A stretch of DNA of 64,000 nucleotides from Thiohalophilus sp. (GTDB lineage Bacteria > Pseudomonadota > Gammaproteobacteria > UBA6429 > Thiohalophilaceae), in assembly GCF_034521165.1 (NCBI RefSeq), contig NZ_JAXHMV010000016.1:124001-188000 (forward strand), written 5' to 3'. Positions 36,824-45,758 of this stretch are shown piece by piece (within the stretch, counting starts at the first letter, position 1; every line of letters begins with the position of its first letter). The translations under genes were made by a program, and so were the position numbers. The notes under the pieces were generated by a model. That model had not been told where the DNA came from. It ran no database searches and was given only the letters and a program-made list of their open reading frames with translations.

Positions 36824-37369
36824 TTAAGAGCGCACAATCTTGACGCGATCTCCGACCGCGATCATTCCATCACTGACAACAGTCAAACATATACCGCTGT
36901 TTTTCCAAAGAGCGCCTGCAAGCCCCTTACCTTCAACCTTATCCAGGTAGCCACACGGCGGGCGAGGCTTGTGGTAACGAAAAATGGCATCGCCTATTCG
37001 AATGGTCTTGTCCTGCAAGTCTCGGGTTTTGAGATTGCCAATAACCAGGTTGCGGCGATGATGCCCCGTATCCAGTCTGGCGCGGAGGCTATCTGACAGG
37101 CCCTTTTTGGCTTTATCCAGGTCATCTTCGCTGATCAACGTAACCTGACAGGCTTCGGTAACTTGCCAGAACCCCCTGGCCATGCTGTAGCGGTCACCGG
37201 ACAAACCGGTCTGTTCATGCACCTGTATACGATCGACAGACTGCATTTCAGCGCCAGCCGAGCTGGCAATATAGATCGCGTTGAGTTCCGGTAAAGCGCG
37301 ATGACGGGGAAGGGAAAACAGCCTGTTAAGCAATGACAAGATATTGATAGTCCTGGAATAATATATCAT
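36824..37369 (-). CDS. MOSC-domain protein
   Basis: A 181-residue protein with a MOSC domain: LPELNAIYIASSAGAEMQSVDRIQVHEQTGLSGDRY at the N-terminus and a conserved cysteine in PRPPCGYLDKV, the position that carries sulfur or molybdenum-cofactor-sulfur in MOSC proteins. Similar to YiiM-type stand-alone MOSC proteins that reduce N-hydroxylated compounds (family knowledge). The first ~20 residues are hydrophobic and not typical, so a later start is possible. Convergent with the tail-tube pair. Confidence 0.82.
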   Translation of the reverse strand: MIYYSRTINILSLLNRLFSLPRHRALPELNAIYIASSAGAEMQSVDRIQVHEQTGLSGDRYSMARGFWQVTEACQVTLISEDDLDKAKKGLSDSLRARLDTGHHRRNLVIGNLKTRDLQDKTIRIGDAIFRYHKPRPPCGYLDKVEGKGLAGALWKNSGICLTVVSDGMIAVGDRVKIVRS

Positions 37370-37413
37370 CAGCCGGGTGTAACACTGACTTATGATTTGT
37401 GATTTGTGATTTA

Positions 37414-39039
37414 TCAGTCAACAACACCGAGGCTGATCAGGGCAAGATGCATCCCCTGTACCAGGGCAATCACCAGAATGAGGGCGACCGGGTAGACCGA
37501 CGAGTACGCGATGACCGGTCGCTCCGAGACATCGGCCTGACGAATGATATCCAGCCCCGGGGTAAAGGTCATGCCGCCGCAAATGACACCAAAACACTCG
37601 CTGACCGGGATTTTCATGTAAAAGTGCCCGAACAGGAAACTGGCCAGCATGGGAATCACGGCGAACAGCACCGCGTACAGGGCGTAATAAACGGCCTGAA
37701 AATCCAGGGATTCGACAAAGCTCTGTCCGGTGTCGAACCCGACCTGGACGAAAAACAGCGCCAGCCCCAATTCTTTCAGCACGGCTGTCGCATTGCGTGG
37801 GAAGCGCCCGATAAAATTCCCAATCCGCCCGAAGTGGCCAAAGATCAGCCCCGCCACCAGTGCCCCACCGGCGAGTCCCAGGGAAAATGGCCCCAGCGTC
37901 GGCACCGGGATGATCAGGCCGCCAATGGCAAAGGCGAGAAACAACGTCGCGGCCAGCGAGCCGATATCCACCCGCCGTTGCACGGTGTGGTGCTCATGGC
38001 CAAGGAACAGCTCCAGCTGGTCGAGCTGGTAGGGTGTTCCCACCGCGACGACGACATCGCCGTATTCCAGCGAGAGATCGTGACGCGGAACAAATTCAAC
38101 ATTGGAGCGAATCACGCGGGTGATAGAGATATTATATCTAAGCCGGATACCCAGATCGTTCAGGGTACGATTCACTATGGAGGTGTTCTCCACCACGATG
38201 GAGCGGGTGTCGAGTTCCGAGTTCTCATCGAACTTTTCCTGCACTTCCTCACCCAGCATCTCACCGACCGTTTGCACGTCTTCGGTCAGGCCTTCCAGCC
38301 GCACGATATCGCCGACCAGCAGTACCGTACTCCCGCTTGCCGTTCGCAGCGAGAGATCCCGCAGGATCCCGGATACCACGACATTATGCGTCTGAAGGAT
38401 ATCGGTATCACGTATCAGCTTGCCGGATAATTCAGGGTTATTCACTTTGTACACCGCGGTATGCATTTGTGAACGGGATTGCACTTCCGCCTCCATTCGC
38501 CCGCGTAATAATTTTACGGAAATCGTGATAAATAGAATCACGCCCAACAGGCCGAAGGGATAGGCGACGCCGTAGCCAAAGATAACCTCGCTCTCCGGGC
38601 TGAACTGCAAGGCACTGATCAGCGCTGGACTGGAGGTAAAGGCCCCGGCAAACAGGCCGAGTCCAATGCCCGTGGGCACCGCCGCAATGGTAATGATCGC
38701 AACCACGGTAACACCGGCAACGGACAGCAATATCAGGACATTGAGAATATAGCGCTTGCCGTGCTGTTTGAAGGCACGGAAAAAACTCGGACCGGCTTCC
38801 AGTCCGACACAGAGCAAAAACAGGACAATACCGAGATCCTGAAGAATAACGATAGGCTCGAATTGATAGAAATAGCCGGCAATCATCGCAACGATCAAAA
38901 CGCCGCTCGAGCCAAAACCGACTCCCTTGATCCGCAGATTGCCAAAAGCAACACCGAGCAGAATGACCAGAAAGGTAACGATCAGCTCGGTCTTGCGGAA
39001 GAAGAACTCAATAGGTACAACACCTTCTGTTTCCAGCAT
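37414..39039 (-). CDS. AspT/YidE-family antiporter with TrkA-C domains
   Basis: A 541-residue inner-membrane transporter with two Asp-Al exchanger membrane domains (about 15-180 and 360-535), each of about five helices, and two cytosolic TrkA-C domains between them (about 200-275 and 280-350). The segment LFLLCVGLEAGPSFF in the first half is matched by LALFFVQVGFDTGQSF in the second half, reflecting the family's internal duplication. AspT exchanges aspartate for alanine; the substrate of this YidE/YbjL-like member is not known. Confidence 0.88.
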   Translation of the reverse strand: MLETEGVVPIEFFFRKTELIVTFLVILLGVAFGNLRIKGVGFGSSGVLIVAMIAGYFYQFEPIVILQDLGIVLFLLCVGLEAGPSFFRAFKQHGKRYILNVLILLSVAGVTVVAIITIAAVPTGIGLGLFAGAFTSSPALISALQFSPESEVIFGYGVAYPFGLLGVILFITISVKLLRGRMEAEVQSRSQMHTAVYKVNNPELSGKLIRDTDILQTHNVVVSGILRDLSLRTASGSTVLLVGDIVRLEGLTEDVQTVGEMLGEEVQEKFDENSELDTRSIVVENTSIVNRTLNDLGIRLRYNISITRVIRSNVEFVPRHDLSLEYGDVVVAVGTPYQLDQLELFLGHEHHTVQRRVDIGSLAATLFLAFAIGGLIIPVPTLGPFSLGLAGGALVAGLIFGHFGRIGNFIGRFPRNATAVLKELGLALFFVQVGFDTGQSFVESLDFQAVYYALYAVLFAVIPMLASFLFGHFYMKIPVSECFGVICGGMTFTPGLDIIRQADVSERPVIAYSSVYPVALILVIALVQGMHLALISLGVVD

Positions 39040-39422
39040 AGGACCTGATCCCGATTAGCGCGAAGTCCAGCGGACTCCGGTGAGCGGTATTCAGTTTGCG
39101 GGCAACTGAATACCTCGCCAGGCGATGTGCGACTGGCACAGCCTGGAAAAGATAAATTTAATCATATTCAACCAGTCAGTCCGGATCAATCCAAACAGCG
39201 ATGAGCCAATCCGCGATACGGGCTTTGCCTCTTTAATTCAGGCTGCGGTTCAAATCCTGGGCGATGTGCGAACGATCCTGTTCCGCCTAGTCCAGATTAT
39301 AGTTCATCATTTTGGCGAATTCTTTGCCTGATTTTCTGGATTTTCCGTGATCGCCCATTATTACCTTCACAGAGTCAATCAAACCGTGATGTATCCCCTA
39401 TGACTATTGTTGGGCTACGCTC
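39040..39422. other. Intergenic stretch with no recognised gene
   Basis: Upstream of the minus-strand antiporter and downstream of the minus-strand SDR. A TTC-loop-like GGTTCAAATCC occurs near 39246-39256 but no tRNA cloverleaf can be built around it. A short plus-strand frame (39125-39331) has no support. Confidence 0.4.
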
Positions 39423-40127
39423 TTACCAGGGCATTCGGGTGCCGTCAAAACGCAGAAATATACCTGATTGCTCAAACGTGAAATCATCGATGATTTGACG
39501 CATCCCCTGCACACTCTCCGCGCGTGTATACGGCGCCGAGTCGCCTCCCATCCGGGTCTGGACCCAACCGGGATGCAGTAACAACACACCAACCTTGCGC
39601 GGCGCAACTTCATGGGCTAACCCGGTCATTGCCGCGTTCAGGGCCGCCTTGCTGGAACGATAGGCGTAGTCATTGCCACTGCCGATATCCGTGATGCTGC
39701 CCATGTGGCTGCTGATGCCAACCAGCAGACGGCGCCGGCTGCGGGCAACCGAATCCAGCAAGGCTTCACTGACCCGCATGGCCCCCAGGACGTTCACCGC
39801 GAAGGTCTGCTGCCAGTCGTCGTAATCAATACTGCCGAGTTTGTCCTTGCCCCAACGTTCGTAATAAACACCGGCATTATTGACCAGAATATCGATAGCG
39901 ACCTCGTTCAATTCTCTGGCCAGCGCTTCAATCTGCTCGGAGCGGGTCACATCGAGCGGGTGGAGGGAGACATTCGAATGGTCACTTGCCAGCCTGTGCA
40001 GTTCCTCGGCCTGCTCCAAAAAACGACACGTGGCGTACACCCGCCAGCCCAGCCGGGCATACTGGCGCACCCATTCCAGGCCCAGCCCACGATTGCTGCC
40101 CGTCACGAGGATCGAGTTCATATCCAT
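39423..40127 (-). CDS. SDR-family oxidoreductase, C-factor-like
   Basis: A 234-residue short-chain dehydrogenase with TGSNRGLGLEW (NAD(P)-binding), NNAGVYYE, ISSHMGS active-site serine and YAYRSSK catalytic Tyr/Lys. The RPxGVxxLHPGWVQT-like C-terminal segment (VGVLLLHPGWVQTRMGG) resembles the CsgA/C-factor and sniffer-carbonyl-reductase branch. Start chosen at 40127 (MDMNSIL); ATG 40121 is equally possible. Substrate unknown. Confidence 0.88.
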   Translation of the reverse strand: MDMNSILVTGSNRGLGLEWVRQYARLGWRVYATCRFLEQAEELHRLASDHSNVSLHPLDVTRSEQIEALARELNEVAIDILVNNAGVYYERWGKDKLGSIDYDDWQQTFAVNVLGAMRVSEALLDSVARSRRRLLVGISSHMGSITDIGSGNDYAYRSSKAALNAAMTGLAHEVAPRKVGVLLLHPGWVQTRMGGDSAPYTRAESVQGMRQIIDDFTFEQSGIFLRFDGTRMPW

Positions 40128-40304
40128 ACCCGATCTATAAGATAAATCCCGGGCTCCGTAAACCCCGGGCAAAATCGAGATACGGGCAATTCCGCCCTTT
40201 TCCCGAACAAAATTGATTTTCCCCGGTCCTATTCGTGACGTACACTACCGGCCATCCGTACACTAATATATGTACCCTGGCCAGACGCAACCAACAGGAA
40301 CCCG

Positions 40305-41030
40305 ATGGACAACGAATCAACGACAAGCGTGCAGAGCACCCCCACGCATAAACCCAGGCCGATGATCGACCTGCTGGTCAGCATCCTGATCCCGTCTGTT
40401 ATCCTGATGAAATTCAGCAACCCGGAGCATCTGGGACCCAGCGGCGCCCTGGTTATCGCGCTCGCCTTTCCACTTGGCTGGGGCACGTTTGAATTATTCA
40501 AATACCGGAAATTCAATTTCATCGCACTGCTCGGCCTGATCAGTGTCCTGCTCACCGGCGGCATCGGTCTTCTCGAGCTCGGCCCCAAATGGCTGGCCGT
40601 CAAGGAGGCCGCCATCCCCGGCCTCATTGGACTCGTCATCCTCATCTCCGCCTATACACCCTATCCGCTAATCAGGACATTGCTGTTTAACCCGCGGGTT
40701 ATGAATATCGAGAAGATTGAGACAAAACTGCATGAACTCGGCACTCAACACCTGTTTGACACCCGACTGAACAATGCAACATACCTGTTGAGCAGCACCT
40801 TCCTGTTTTCTGCCGTTATGAACTACCTGCTGGTCACATGGATTGTTATCAGCCCGGCAGGCACGCCCGCATTCAACGAGGAACTGGGACAGATGACGCT
40901 GCTGAGTTACCCTGTCATTGCCATTCCATCAACGGTGATGATGATGGCAATTTTGTATTACCTGTGGCGAACGATTCGTACGCTGACCGGGTACACATTA
41001 GAAGAAATCATTACCATGCCTGGGGACTGA
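40305..41030 (+). CDS. VC0807-type membrane protein
   Basis: A 241-residue inner-membrane protein with about five or six helices. The IDLLVSILIPSVILMKFSNPEHLGPSGALVIALAFPLGWG stretch matches the VC0807-like family of gammaproteobacteria (recognised from memory). The protein is divergent from the SDR gene. Function unknown; the family is sometimes grouped with MFS-like proteins without proof. Confidence 0.8.
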   Translation: MDNESTTSVQSTPTHKPRPMIDLLVSILIPSVILMKFSNPEHLGPSGALVIALAFPLGWGTFELFKYRKFNFIALLGLISVLLTGGIGLLELGPKWLAVKEAAIPGLIGLVILISAYTPYPLIRTLLFNPRVMNIEKIETKLHELGTQHLFDTRLNNATYLLSSTFLFSAVMNYLLVTWIVISPAGTPAFNEELGQMTLLSYPVIAIPSTVMMMAILYYLWRTIRTLTGYTLEEIITMPGD

Positions 41031-41405
41031 GTAATCGGAGCCTGACACGTTCGGGAACCAATGTTTTTCTGGCGCTGCAAGGCGTGGGGTGAAGTACTAC
41101 CGATTCGCATGAATAACTGTTCCAGATTCATGCACACTCTATACTCTGGCCAATCCTGCAGGTCACGCTGGCATTAGCCTGCGTGACATTCCTGCCGATA
41201 CGCAGAATGTCAGGTTGCGCTGCGCTCAACCTGACCTACCTCTCTGATACCACCAGGCCTGAATAAAAGTTCCGAATATCCGATCACCCCCTGTAGGGGG
41301 GAACAAGCGAAGCGGTTCCACCTGAACCCCGAAAAAAACTGGATCTGTCGTGTTGCTCCTTGATCCAGGCTACCTGATCAATGAACGGGTTTTCGGATCA
41401 CCTGT
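41031..41405. repeat. Repeat-rich intergenic region
   Basis: Holds four repeat signals and no gene. 41114-41245 is an inverted, near-identical copy of the ~130-bp repeat at 18246-18379. 41259-41278 (CTGAATAAAAGTTCCGAATA) recurs inverted at 48368-48387. 41293-41322 is a hairpin of the GGAACAAGCGAAGCGGTTCC type also found near 10428 and 10756. About 41341-41385 matches, inverted, the core near 10803-10840. Confidence 0.75.
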
Positions 41406-41906
41406 TTAGTAGACCGGCACCAGGTGATAGCCCTGTGCCTGGTATCCGATCAGTGAAATAAAGCCGTCACCGACCAGGTTAAGATCTGACAGCAGGGTGT
41501 TGTTATCAATGCCGAACGCATCGGTTGCCACGGCACAGATTTCCTGTTCAATGCCCAGTGCCGCAAGCTTTTCGACATTGCTTTCAATTTCCATCAGCAC
41601 GGCGCCGTGTCGGTCTGCAATTTCCGCTTTCGGTGAGGTACTGAGATATTGCACGCTGGGGCCAATGTAGACCATCACAAAATCCGGCGTCACGCCCTGG
41701 GCCTGCATACCCTTGAAGGTGCCCTGAATAACCTCCAGATAGAAATTCATTTTCTTCGCATCGGCAATATCGATCAGAAACACCGCCTTACCGACTTTCA
41801 AATCACCCAGTGCAGCACGATCGTTGATCTTGCTGTCGGCATGACTGTGGCTGGCCGCCAGGGCCAGTGACAGAATCAGTAAGGTGTATTGAAACAATTT
41901 TCTCAT
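41406..41906 (-). CDS. Secreted DsrE-family protein
   Basis: A 166-residue protein: signal peptide (MRKLFQYTLLILSLALAASHSHA) and a DsrE-type alpha/beta domain (FLIDIADAKKMNFYLEVIQGTFKGMQAQGVTPDFVMVYIGPSVQYLS...). A single conserved Cys is in EQEICAVATDAFG, at the position of the persulfide-carrying residue in DsrE/TusD proteins. Being exported, it may act on periplasmic sulfur. Last gene of the TetR-controlled operon, 17 nt after the Cys-rich small protein. Confidence 0.85.
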   Translation of the reverse strand: MRKLFQYTLLILSLALAASHSHADSKINDRAALGDLKVGKAVFLIDIADAKKMNFYLEVIQGTFKGMQAQGVTPDFVMVYIGPSVQYLSTSPKAEIADRHGAVLMEIESNVEKLAALGIEQEICAVATDAFGIDNNTLLSDLNLVGDGFISLIGYQAQGYHLVPVY

Positions 41907-41923
41907 GATGAATTCCGTGAGGT

Positions 41924-42133
41924 TTATTGGTTTGGCATGTTCTGCAGATCAATTATCGAGCAACTGGCTTTACGCGTTTGCCGGCAGTTTTGATCGCCCG
42001 GCTGATGATCGTATGCACAGCGCTTCTGTTGCAGCTCGTGATAATCAGCTTCGCTATAGGCTGTGGCGGGGAGATTGGGTGGGTAATACACGCACCCCCC
42101 GCACAGCTCGTTGACATCAACCTTTTTTGACAT
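41924..42133 (-). CDS. Cys-rich small protein of the sulfur operon
   Basis: A 69-residue soluble protein, MSKKVDVNELCGGCVYYPPNL..., with five cysteines including a CGGC pair near the N-terminus and single Cys at ~39, 49 and 58. It overlaps the tusA stop by 17 nt and precedes the secreted DsrE gene, so it is embedded in the operon. CxxC plus extra cysteines suggest a metal- or persulfide-binding protein (inference). No family recognised. Confidence 0.65.
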   Translation of the reverse strand: MSKKVDVNELCGGCVYYPPNLPATAYSEADYHELQQKRCAYDHQPGDQNCRQTRKASCSIIDLQNMPNQ

Positions 42134-42353
42134 AGAACTGGATCACCCCGTCGCTCTCGCCTGACTCCAAAAGCGTGTGTCCCGTCCGCTCGCACCAGGA
42201 AGGAATATCCGTCAGCGTGCCCGGATCGGTGGCGATGATCTCCAGCACTTCGCCGCTGTTGATCTTCTTCATCGCGACATTGGTTTCCACGATCGGCATG
42301 GGACAACATTTGCCGCTGGTATCCAGCTTGCTGTTGGCTTTGATATCACTCAT
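42117..42353 (-). CDS. tusA: TusA-family sulfur carrier
   Basis: A 78-residue TusA protein: DTSGKCCPMPIVETNVAMKKINSGEVLEIIATDPG with the persulfide-bearing cysteine in the CPMP motif (here CCPMP). ATG 42353 has AAGGAG upstream; an upstream in-frame start at 42380 is rejected. TusA shuttles sulfane sulfur from rhodaneses to DsrEFH/TusBCD or to Hdr-like oxidation systems; in sulfur oxidisers it is typically co-encoded with DsrE and rhodanese (family knowledge). It lies 11 nt after the DsrE-like gene. Confidence 0.93.
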   Translation of the reverse strand: MSDIKANSKLDTSGKCCPMPIVETNVAMKKINSGEVLEIIATDPGTLTDIPSWCERTGHTLLESGESDGVIQFYVKKG

Positions 42354-42364
42354 CGTTTCGCTCC

Positions 42365-42781
42365 TTAAAAATACTGGCAATGTTCGGCTTTGGCGGCTTT
42401 TTCATTCAAAAACCACGATGCACCGACGATCCCGCTGGCTTCCGGAATCAGGTTATCCTCGTTGACGCCGAAGATACTGGAAGCCAGGCTGCAGGCATAA
42501 AAGTTCACGTTCTCGGTGGCTTTGAGGGCCTGAATCACATCATAGATATCCTGGGGCAGGCCGGCTTTACCCACCTGCTCGCGAACCCAGTCGTGTTGAT
42601 CGGCATGTTCCCCCTGGATCACCTGCCCCCTGGCCCCGTCTTCGGTCAGGGCCTTCACCGCCCAGTTCACAAACAGCAGATCCACCTGGGTGCCTTCTGA
42701 CCCCTGTATAAAGGCGAACGCCAGGGGGGTGAGCAGTTTGTCGTAACCGTCTTCACGGACCACGATTGCCAATGATTTCAT
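42365..42781 (-). CDS. DsrE/F-like sulfur-relay protein
   Basis: A 138-residue cytosolic DsrE/DsrF-like protein (AIVVREDGYDKLLTPLAFAFIQGSEGTQVDLLFVNWAVKAL...). Its conserved Cys in FYACSLASSIFG is the likely persulfide site; another Cys is in the C-terminal EHCQYF. Proteins of this DsrE2/peroxiredoxin-like type pass sulfur to TusA. ATG preceded by AGGAGG; the start lies 11 nt after operator O1. First gene of the operon. Confidence 0.88.
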   Translation of the reverse strand: MKSLAIVVREDGYDKLLTPLAFAFIQGSEGTQVDLLFVNWAVKALTEDGARGQVIQGEHADQHDWVREQVGKAGLPQDIYDVIQALKATENVNFYACSLASSIFGVNEDNLIPEASGIVGASWFLNEKAAKAEHCQYF

Positions 42782-42791
42782 CGTTGCCTCC

Positions 42792-42813
42792 TTAGAACGA
42801 ACGTTCGTTCTAA
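42792..42813. promoter_or_regulatory. Operator O1 of the sulfur operon
   Basis: A 22-bp perfect palindrome with core GAACGAACGTTCGTTC, flanked by TTA/TAA. It lies directly upstream of the DsrE-like start and downstream of the tetR gene, overlapping where the operon promoter should be. A near copy is found upstream of tetR (43460-43485). Confidence 0.85.
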
Positions 42814-42855
42814 TTTATGGGCCAAAAAAAAGCCGATGCCACCTGAACCGATTGT

Positions 42856-43452
42856 TCAGACTGCCACCGACCGCCAGGCACATTGCCAGATCTCATCGAG
42901 ATATTCCGGCAATGGCGCGTCCAGAATCCCGTCCAGACGTAACTGAATTAATCGCAGCGCCCCGCCAAACACGGCCGAGGCGGCAACCACCGGGGTCATC
43001 TCGCGGACCTCGCCGCTTTTCATCCCGGCCGCCACCATCTCGCGCATCTGCACGAAGGGGCGCGAGGAGCAGACCGGTTTCTGGTCCGGAATGAACTCCC
43101 GATGACGCGAGAACAGCATGAAGCGCATCACCGCCGGCTCCTGCTCGGTCAGCTCAAACAACCGTTGGATCACCGCCCGGCAGCGATCGTGGGCCGTGGG
43201 ATGGGCGGCTTCGATCTGGCTGAATTGCGCTTCCATTCGCTCGACCAGGCTCTCGTACAGGCTGCGGGCAATCCCTTCCTTGTCGCCAAAGTAGTGATAG
43301 ATGGAGCCGGTACTGACCGCAGAGACTTTCACGATGTCGGGAATCGAGGTATTGAAATACCCCTGCTCGGTAAAGAGCTCCAGGGCCGCCCCCAGCACCT
43401 GCTCGGTGGCCGGGGTGGTGCGATCGCGTTTGGTTGCAGTACCGGTTTCCAT
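42856..43452 (-). CDS. TetR/AcrR-family repressor of the sulfur operon
   Basis: A 198-residue regulator with an N-terminal helix-turn-helix (LFTEQGYFNTSIPDIVKVSAVSTGSIYHYFGDKEGIARSLY) and a C-terminal ligand/dimer domain. It lies directly upstream of the dsrE-tusA operon on the same strand. Both its own promoter and the operon promoter carry the same palindrome, so autoregulation plus operon repression is the natural reading. The inducer is unknown; a sulfur species would fit. No obvious redox cysteine pair is seen (Cys positions CRAV and VCSSR). Confidence 0.9.
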   Translation of the reverse strand: METGTATKRDRTTPATEQVLGAALELFTEQGYFNTSIPDIVKVSAVSTGSIYHYFGDKEGIARSLYESLVERMEAQFSQIEAAHPTAHDRCRAVIQRLFELTEQEPAVMRFMLFSRHREFIPDQKPVCSSRPFVQMREMVAAGMKSGEVREMTPVVAASAVFGGALRLIQLRLDGILDAPLPEYLDEIWQCAWRSVAV

Positions 43453-43458
43453 GCATCA

Positions 43459-43487
43459 AGACTAGAATGAACATTCGTTCTAGTCAA
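43459..43487 (-). promoter_or_regulatory. tetR promoter with operator O2
   Basis: On the minus strand TTGACT (43487-43482) and TAGTCT (43464-43459) are separated by 17 nt. A 26-bp dyad (43460-43485, core GAACATTCGTTC, one mismatched pair position) fills the spacer and overlaps both boxes. It matches operator O1 in sequence, supporting autorepression by the adjacent TetR protein. Confidence 0.8.
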
Positions 43488-43674
43488 GCAATTAAAAACA
43501 TTATTTAATGTATGTTTTTTTGGTCGGACTTTCGGGTAAGGCGCGCCTGGCGCCTGTCTTGTTGCTGAAAACTTGCGTGTACCTGCTATTCCGTCACACA
43601 TAAATAGCTCAGCCGATTGACTAGTCTGAAATAATGTCAACATTCCACCGCATGGCTATGACCAGTTGAGCTGT

Positions 43675-44268
43675 TTAATTCGCTCGATTCAAATCAGAGG
43701 CATCCTGTTCATCGGCAAGTTTTTTCGATTTGATTAGCCGCTCAAGACCATTGATAGTCTTACGTCCTTCGTTCAGCATCTTTTGTTTAGCGATAGACGA
43801 TCCGATCACGGGAGGTACCCAGAAATCGGGAACATAGTCGGCACTATAGATCACACGTGTCTTACTCCCTTCGTCAATCAGCCGCCACAGGCTTTTCCCG
43901 TATCGCAGGTCACTCTCCTCGGCAATAATACTTGACATGATATACCCCGGCCCCGGTTCAGAGACCATCGCAACCTGCTCAATCGTCTGACAGAAAACCC
44001 AGATACATCCTTTACTGACGAAGAAGATCTTGTGTTTATTATCACTTCTTTCAATTAAACGGCTCTCGATAACCGTATCGTTAACTTCTGGCATTTTACT
44101 GAAATCCATCAACGTGGACCTGATCTCCTTGTGACTCGCGTCGACCCTCATATCAAGATGCAACAGAAAATGGTCGTCCACCTCATTAACATAGTATTCC
44201 AGTAATTCACCCGCCTTTATCGGACCGACCAAGAGAGCAGCAAGTAAGATCATAAATATTCGACGCAT
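43675..44268 (-). CDS. Secreted SRPBCC/START-like protein
   Basis: A 197-residue protein with a signal peptide (MRRIFMILLAALLVGPIKAGEL) and a START/polyketide-cyclase-like SRPBCC domain (RVDASHKEIRSTLMDFSKMPEVNDTVIESRL...). Cys pair in GCIWVFCQ could form a disulfide in the periplasm. Such domains bind hydrophobic ligands. Single gene; function unknown. Confidence 0.78.
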   Translation of the reverse strand: MRRIFMILLAALLVGPIKAGELLEYYVNEVDDHFLLHLDMRVDASHKEIRSTLMDFSKMPEVNDTVIESRLIERSDNKHKIFFVSKGCIWVFCQTIEQVAMVSEPGPGYIMSSIIAEESDLRYGKSLWRLIDEGSKTRVIYSADYVPDFWVPPVIGSSIAKQKMLNEGRKTINGLERLIKSKKLADEQDASDLNRAN

Positions 44269-44510
44269 GCTGTTCTCCCCTGGTCAGAATGTGACATTAA
44301 TCAGCTTATTGCGAAGAATAGTGAATTTTTATGTCACATTTTTTACGTAATGCATAAAACAAAAAACATGGTCCAGGGAATGTCGTTTTCATATAACAAC
44401 TGCCACTGATATAAAAGTATCTGAAATTGTACCCAGACTCCTATTCAACTCCCGGCCTGATTTGTTGCCCGCGGACATCCAGCACATATTGATTAATAAC
44501 CATATTATTT
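44269..44510. other. Short intergenic gap
   Basis: AT-rich spacer between the SRPBCC gene and the glycan operon; no gene, no clear terminator seen. Confidence 0.3.
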
Positions 44511-45755
44511 TTACAGGCTAATCAGTTTCTCCTTGACCAGGTCGATTTCGACTTCCCAACGGTTCAGCATCTGGTGCCATATCGATATTTCTTTGGTGTT
44601 CTTGCTGTATGACTTGATAACGGATTGATACAGTTCGAGCATCGTTTCTGTGCAATTCGGAATACTCAGTTTTCGCGCATCAACACACGCCGCACGTTGC
44701 ATTGCACACAATTTTTCTCTGTCGCAGATAATTCGATCCATCGTGACAGCAAATTCGCGGGCTGACGTATCTTGGGAAAACAGATAACCATTGCTTTCGT
44801 GGTCGACGATGTCACGTGCACCTGGCGCGTCCAGGGCGAACACCGGGTTCCCTGCTGCCATCGCCTCGGACAACACCAATCCCTGCGTGTCTGTTAACGA
44901 CGTAAAAATAAAGGCATCCATCACAGCATAGGCATCCGCACTGTCCTGACCTTTCTTCTCGCCCACATATAGCAATTGCTTGCTTGCACCATTTTCAGCG
45001 AATAACGATTCAATGGCGGTAACAGAACGACCCGAACCCACCAGCAGGAATCGACGCCGATCCGGGTCCATGTTGACAAATTCCAGCGCAACCCGTGCAA
45101 GATAATCGAGGTTTTTTTCCGGATTGAGACGTCCCAGGTGCCCGAGAACAAAGTGTTCCGATTCCAGGTTGTGCTTTTTTCGAAATTCTTCACGATTACC
45201 AGCAGCATAAAAATCTGCATCAATACCTGTTGGAATTATTGAGATTGGCATAACAACTCCTCGTTCACGTAATTTCTCAGCAACGGACTTCGTTGGTGTA
45301 ATCACATGATCGGACAGGTTTGCATAGGCAACCGGTAATTTTTCAGCAATGCCCCGCAAAATCGCCCAGTCCATCGGAAGCAGATACAGATAACGCTCCA
45401 TGAACGTGTGATTGCTGTATATTAACGGGACATTGAGCCGGCGTGCCACCCGTAATGCAGAATCTCCCAGTAGAAAAGGCTGATGGCTATGTATAATATC
45501 AGGCTTGAAATCGTCAATACGGCGAGCGATACTGAGTGGAAGATAGGTTTTAAACGAGTAGGGAGTGCCTGCAAAATTCTTGATGGCGGGAACTCTCAAG
45601 ACCTCATCAGTAGATTTTTTTACACTCTCGTATTGCGGTGCAACAACCAATACTCGATGCCTATAACGTCGCATTTCTGAAGAAAATGTCTCTATCGACT
45701 TTTCGATCCCACCCACTGCCGGATAGTACGTATTGGTGAACATGACAATTTTCAC
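44511..45755 (-). CDS. Glycosyltransferase family 4 protein
   Basis: A 414-residue GT-B glycosyltransferase of the GT4 family: NTYYPAVGGIEKSIETFSSEM (glycine-rich N-terminus), DIIHSHQPFLLG, IIPTGID, the LGRLNPEKNLDYLARV nucleotide-sugar-binding region and the GLVLSEAMAAGNPVFALDAPGARDIV donor site with EX7E-type glutamates. It resembles lipid or exopolysaccharide transferases such as monoglucosyldiacylglycerol synthases. Third gene of a tightly packed operon (start 3 nt after the VTT gene stop). Confidence 0.92.
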   Translation of the reverse strand: MKIVMFTNTYYPAVGGIEKSIETFSSEMRRYRHRVLVVAPQYESVKKSTDEVLRVPAIKNFAGTPYSFKTYLPLSIARRIDDFKPDIIHSHQPFLLGDSALRVARRLNVPLIYSNHTFMERYLYLLPMDWAILRGIAEKLPVAYANLSDHVITPTKSVAEKLRERGVVMPISIIPTGIDADFYAAGNREEFRKKHNLESEHFVLGHLGRLNPEKNLDYLARVALEFVNMDPDRRRFLLVGSGRSVTAIESLFAENGASKQLLYVGEKKGQDSADAYAVMDAFIFTSLTDTQGLVLSEAMAAGNPVFALDAPGARDIVDHESNGYLFSQDTSAREFAVTMDRIICDREKLCAMQRAACVDARKLSIPNCTETMLELYQSVIKSYSKNTKEISIWHQMLNRWEVEIDLVKEKLISL

Positions 45756-45758
45756 TAT

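Noticed and set aside
37399..38430. 343-codon plus-strand frame
   Set aside because: Antisense shadow of the AspT/YidE antiporter gene; Gln/His/Arg-rich product without motifs.
39246..39256. tRNA-like T-loop GGTTCAAATCC
   Set aside because: No acceptor stem, D-arm or anticodon arm can be paired at the right distances around it.
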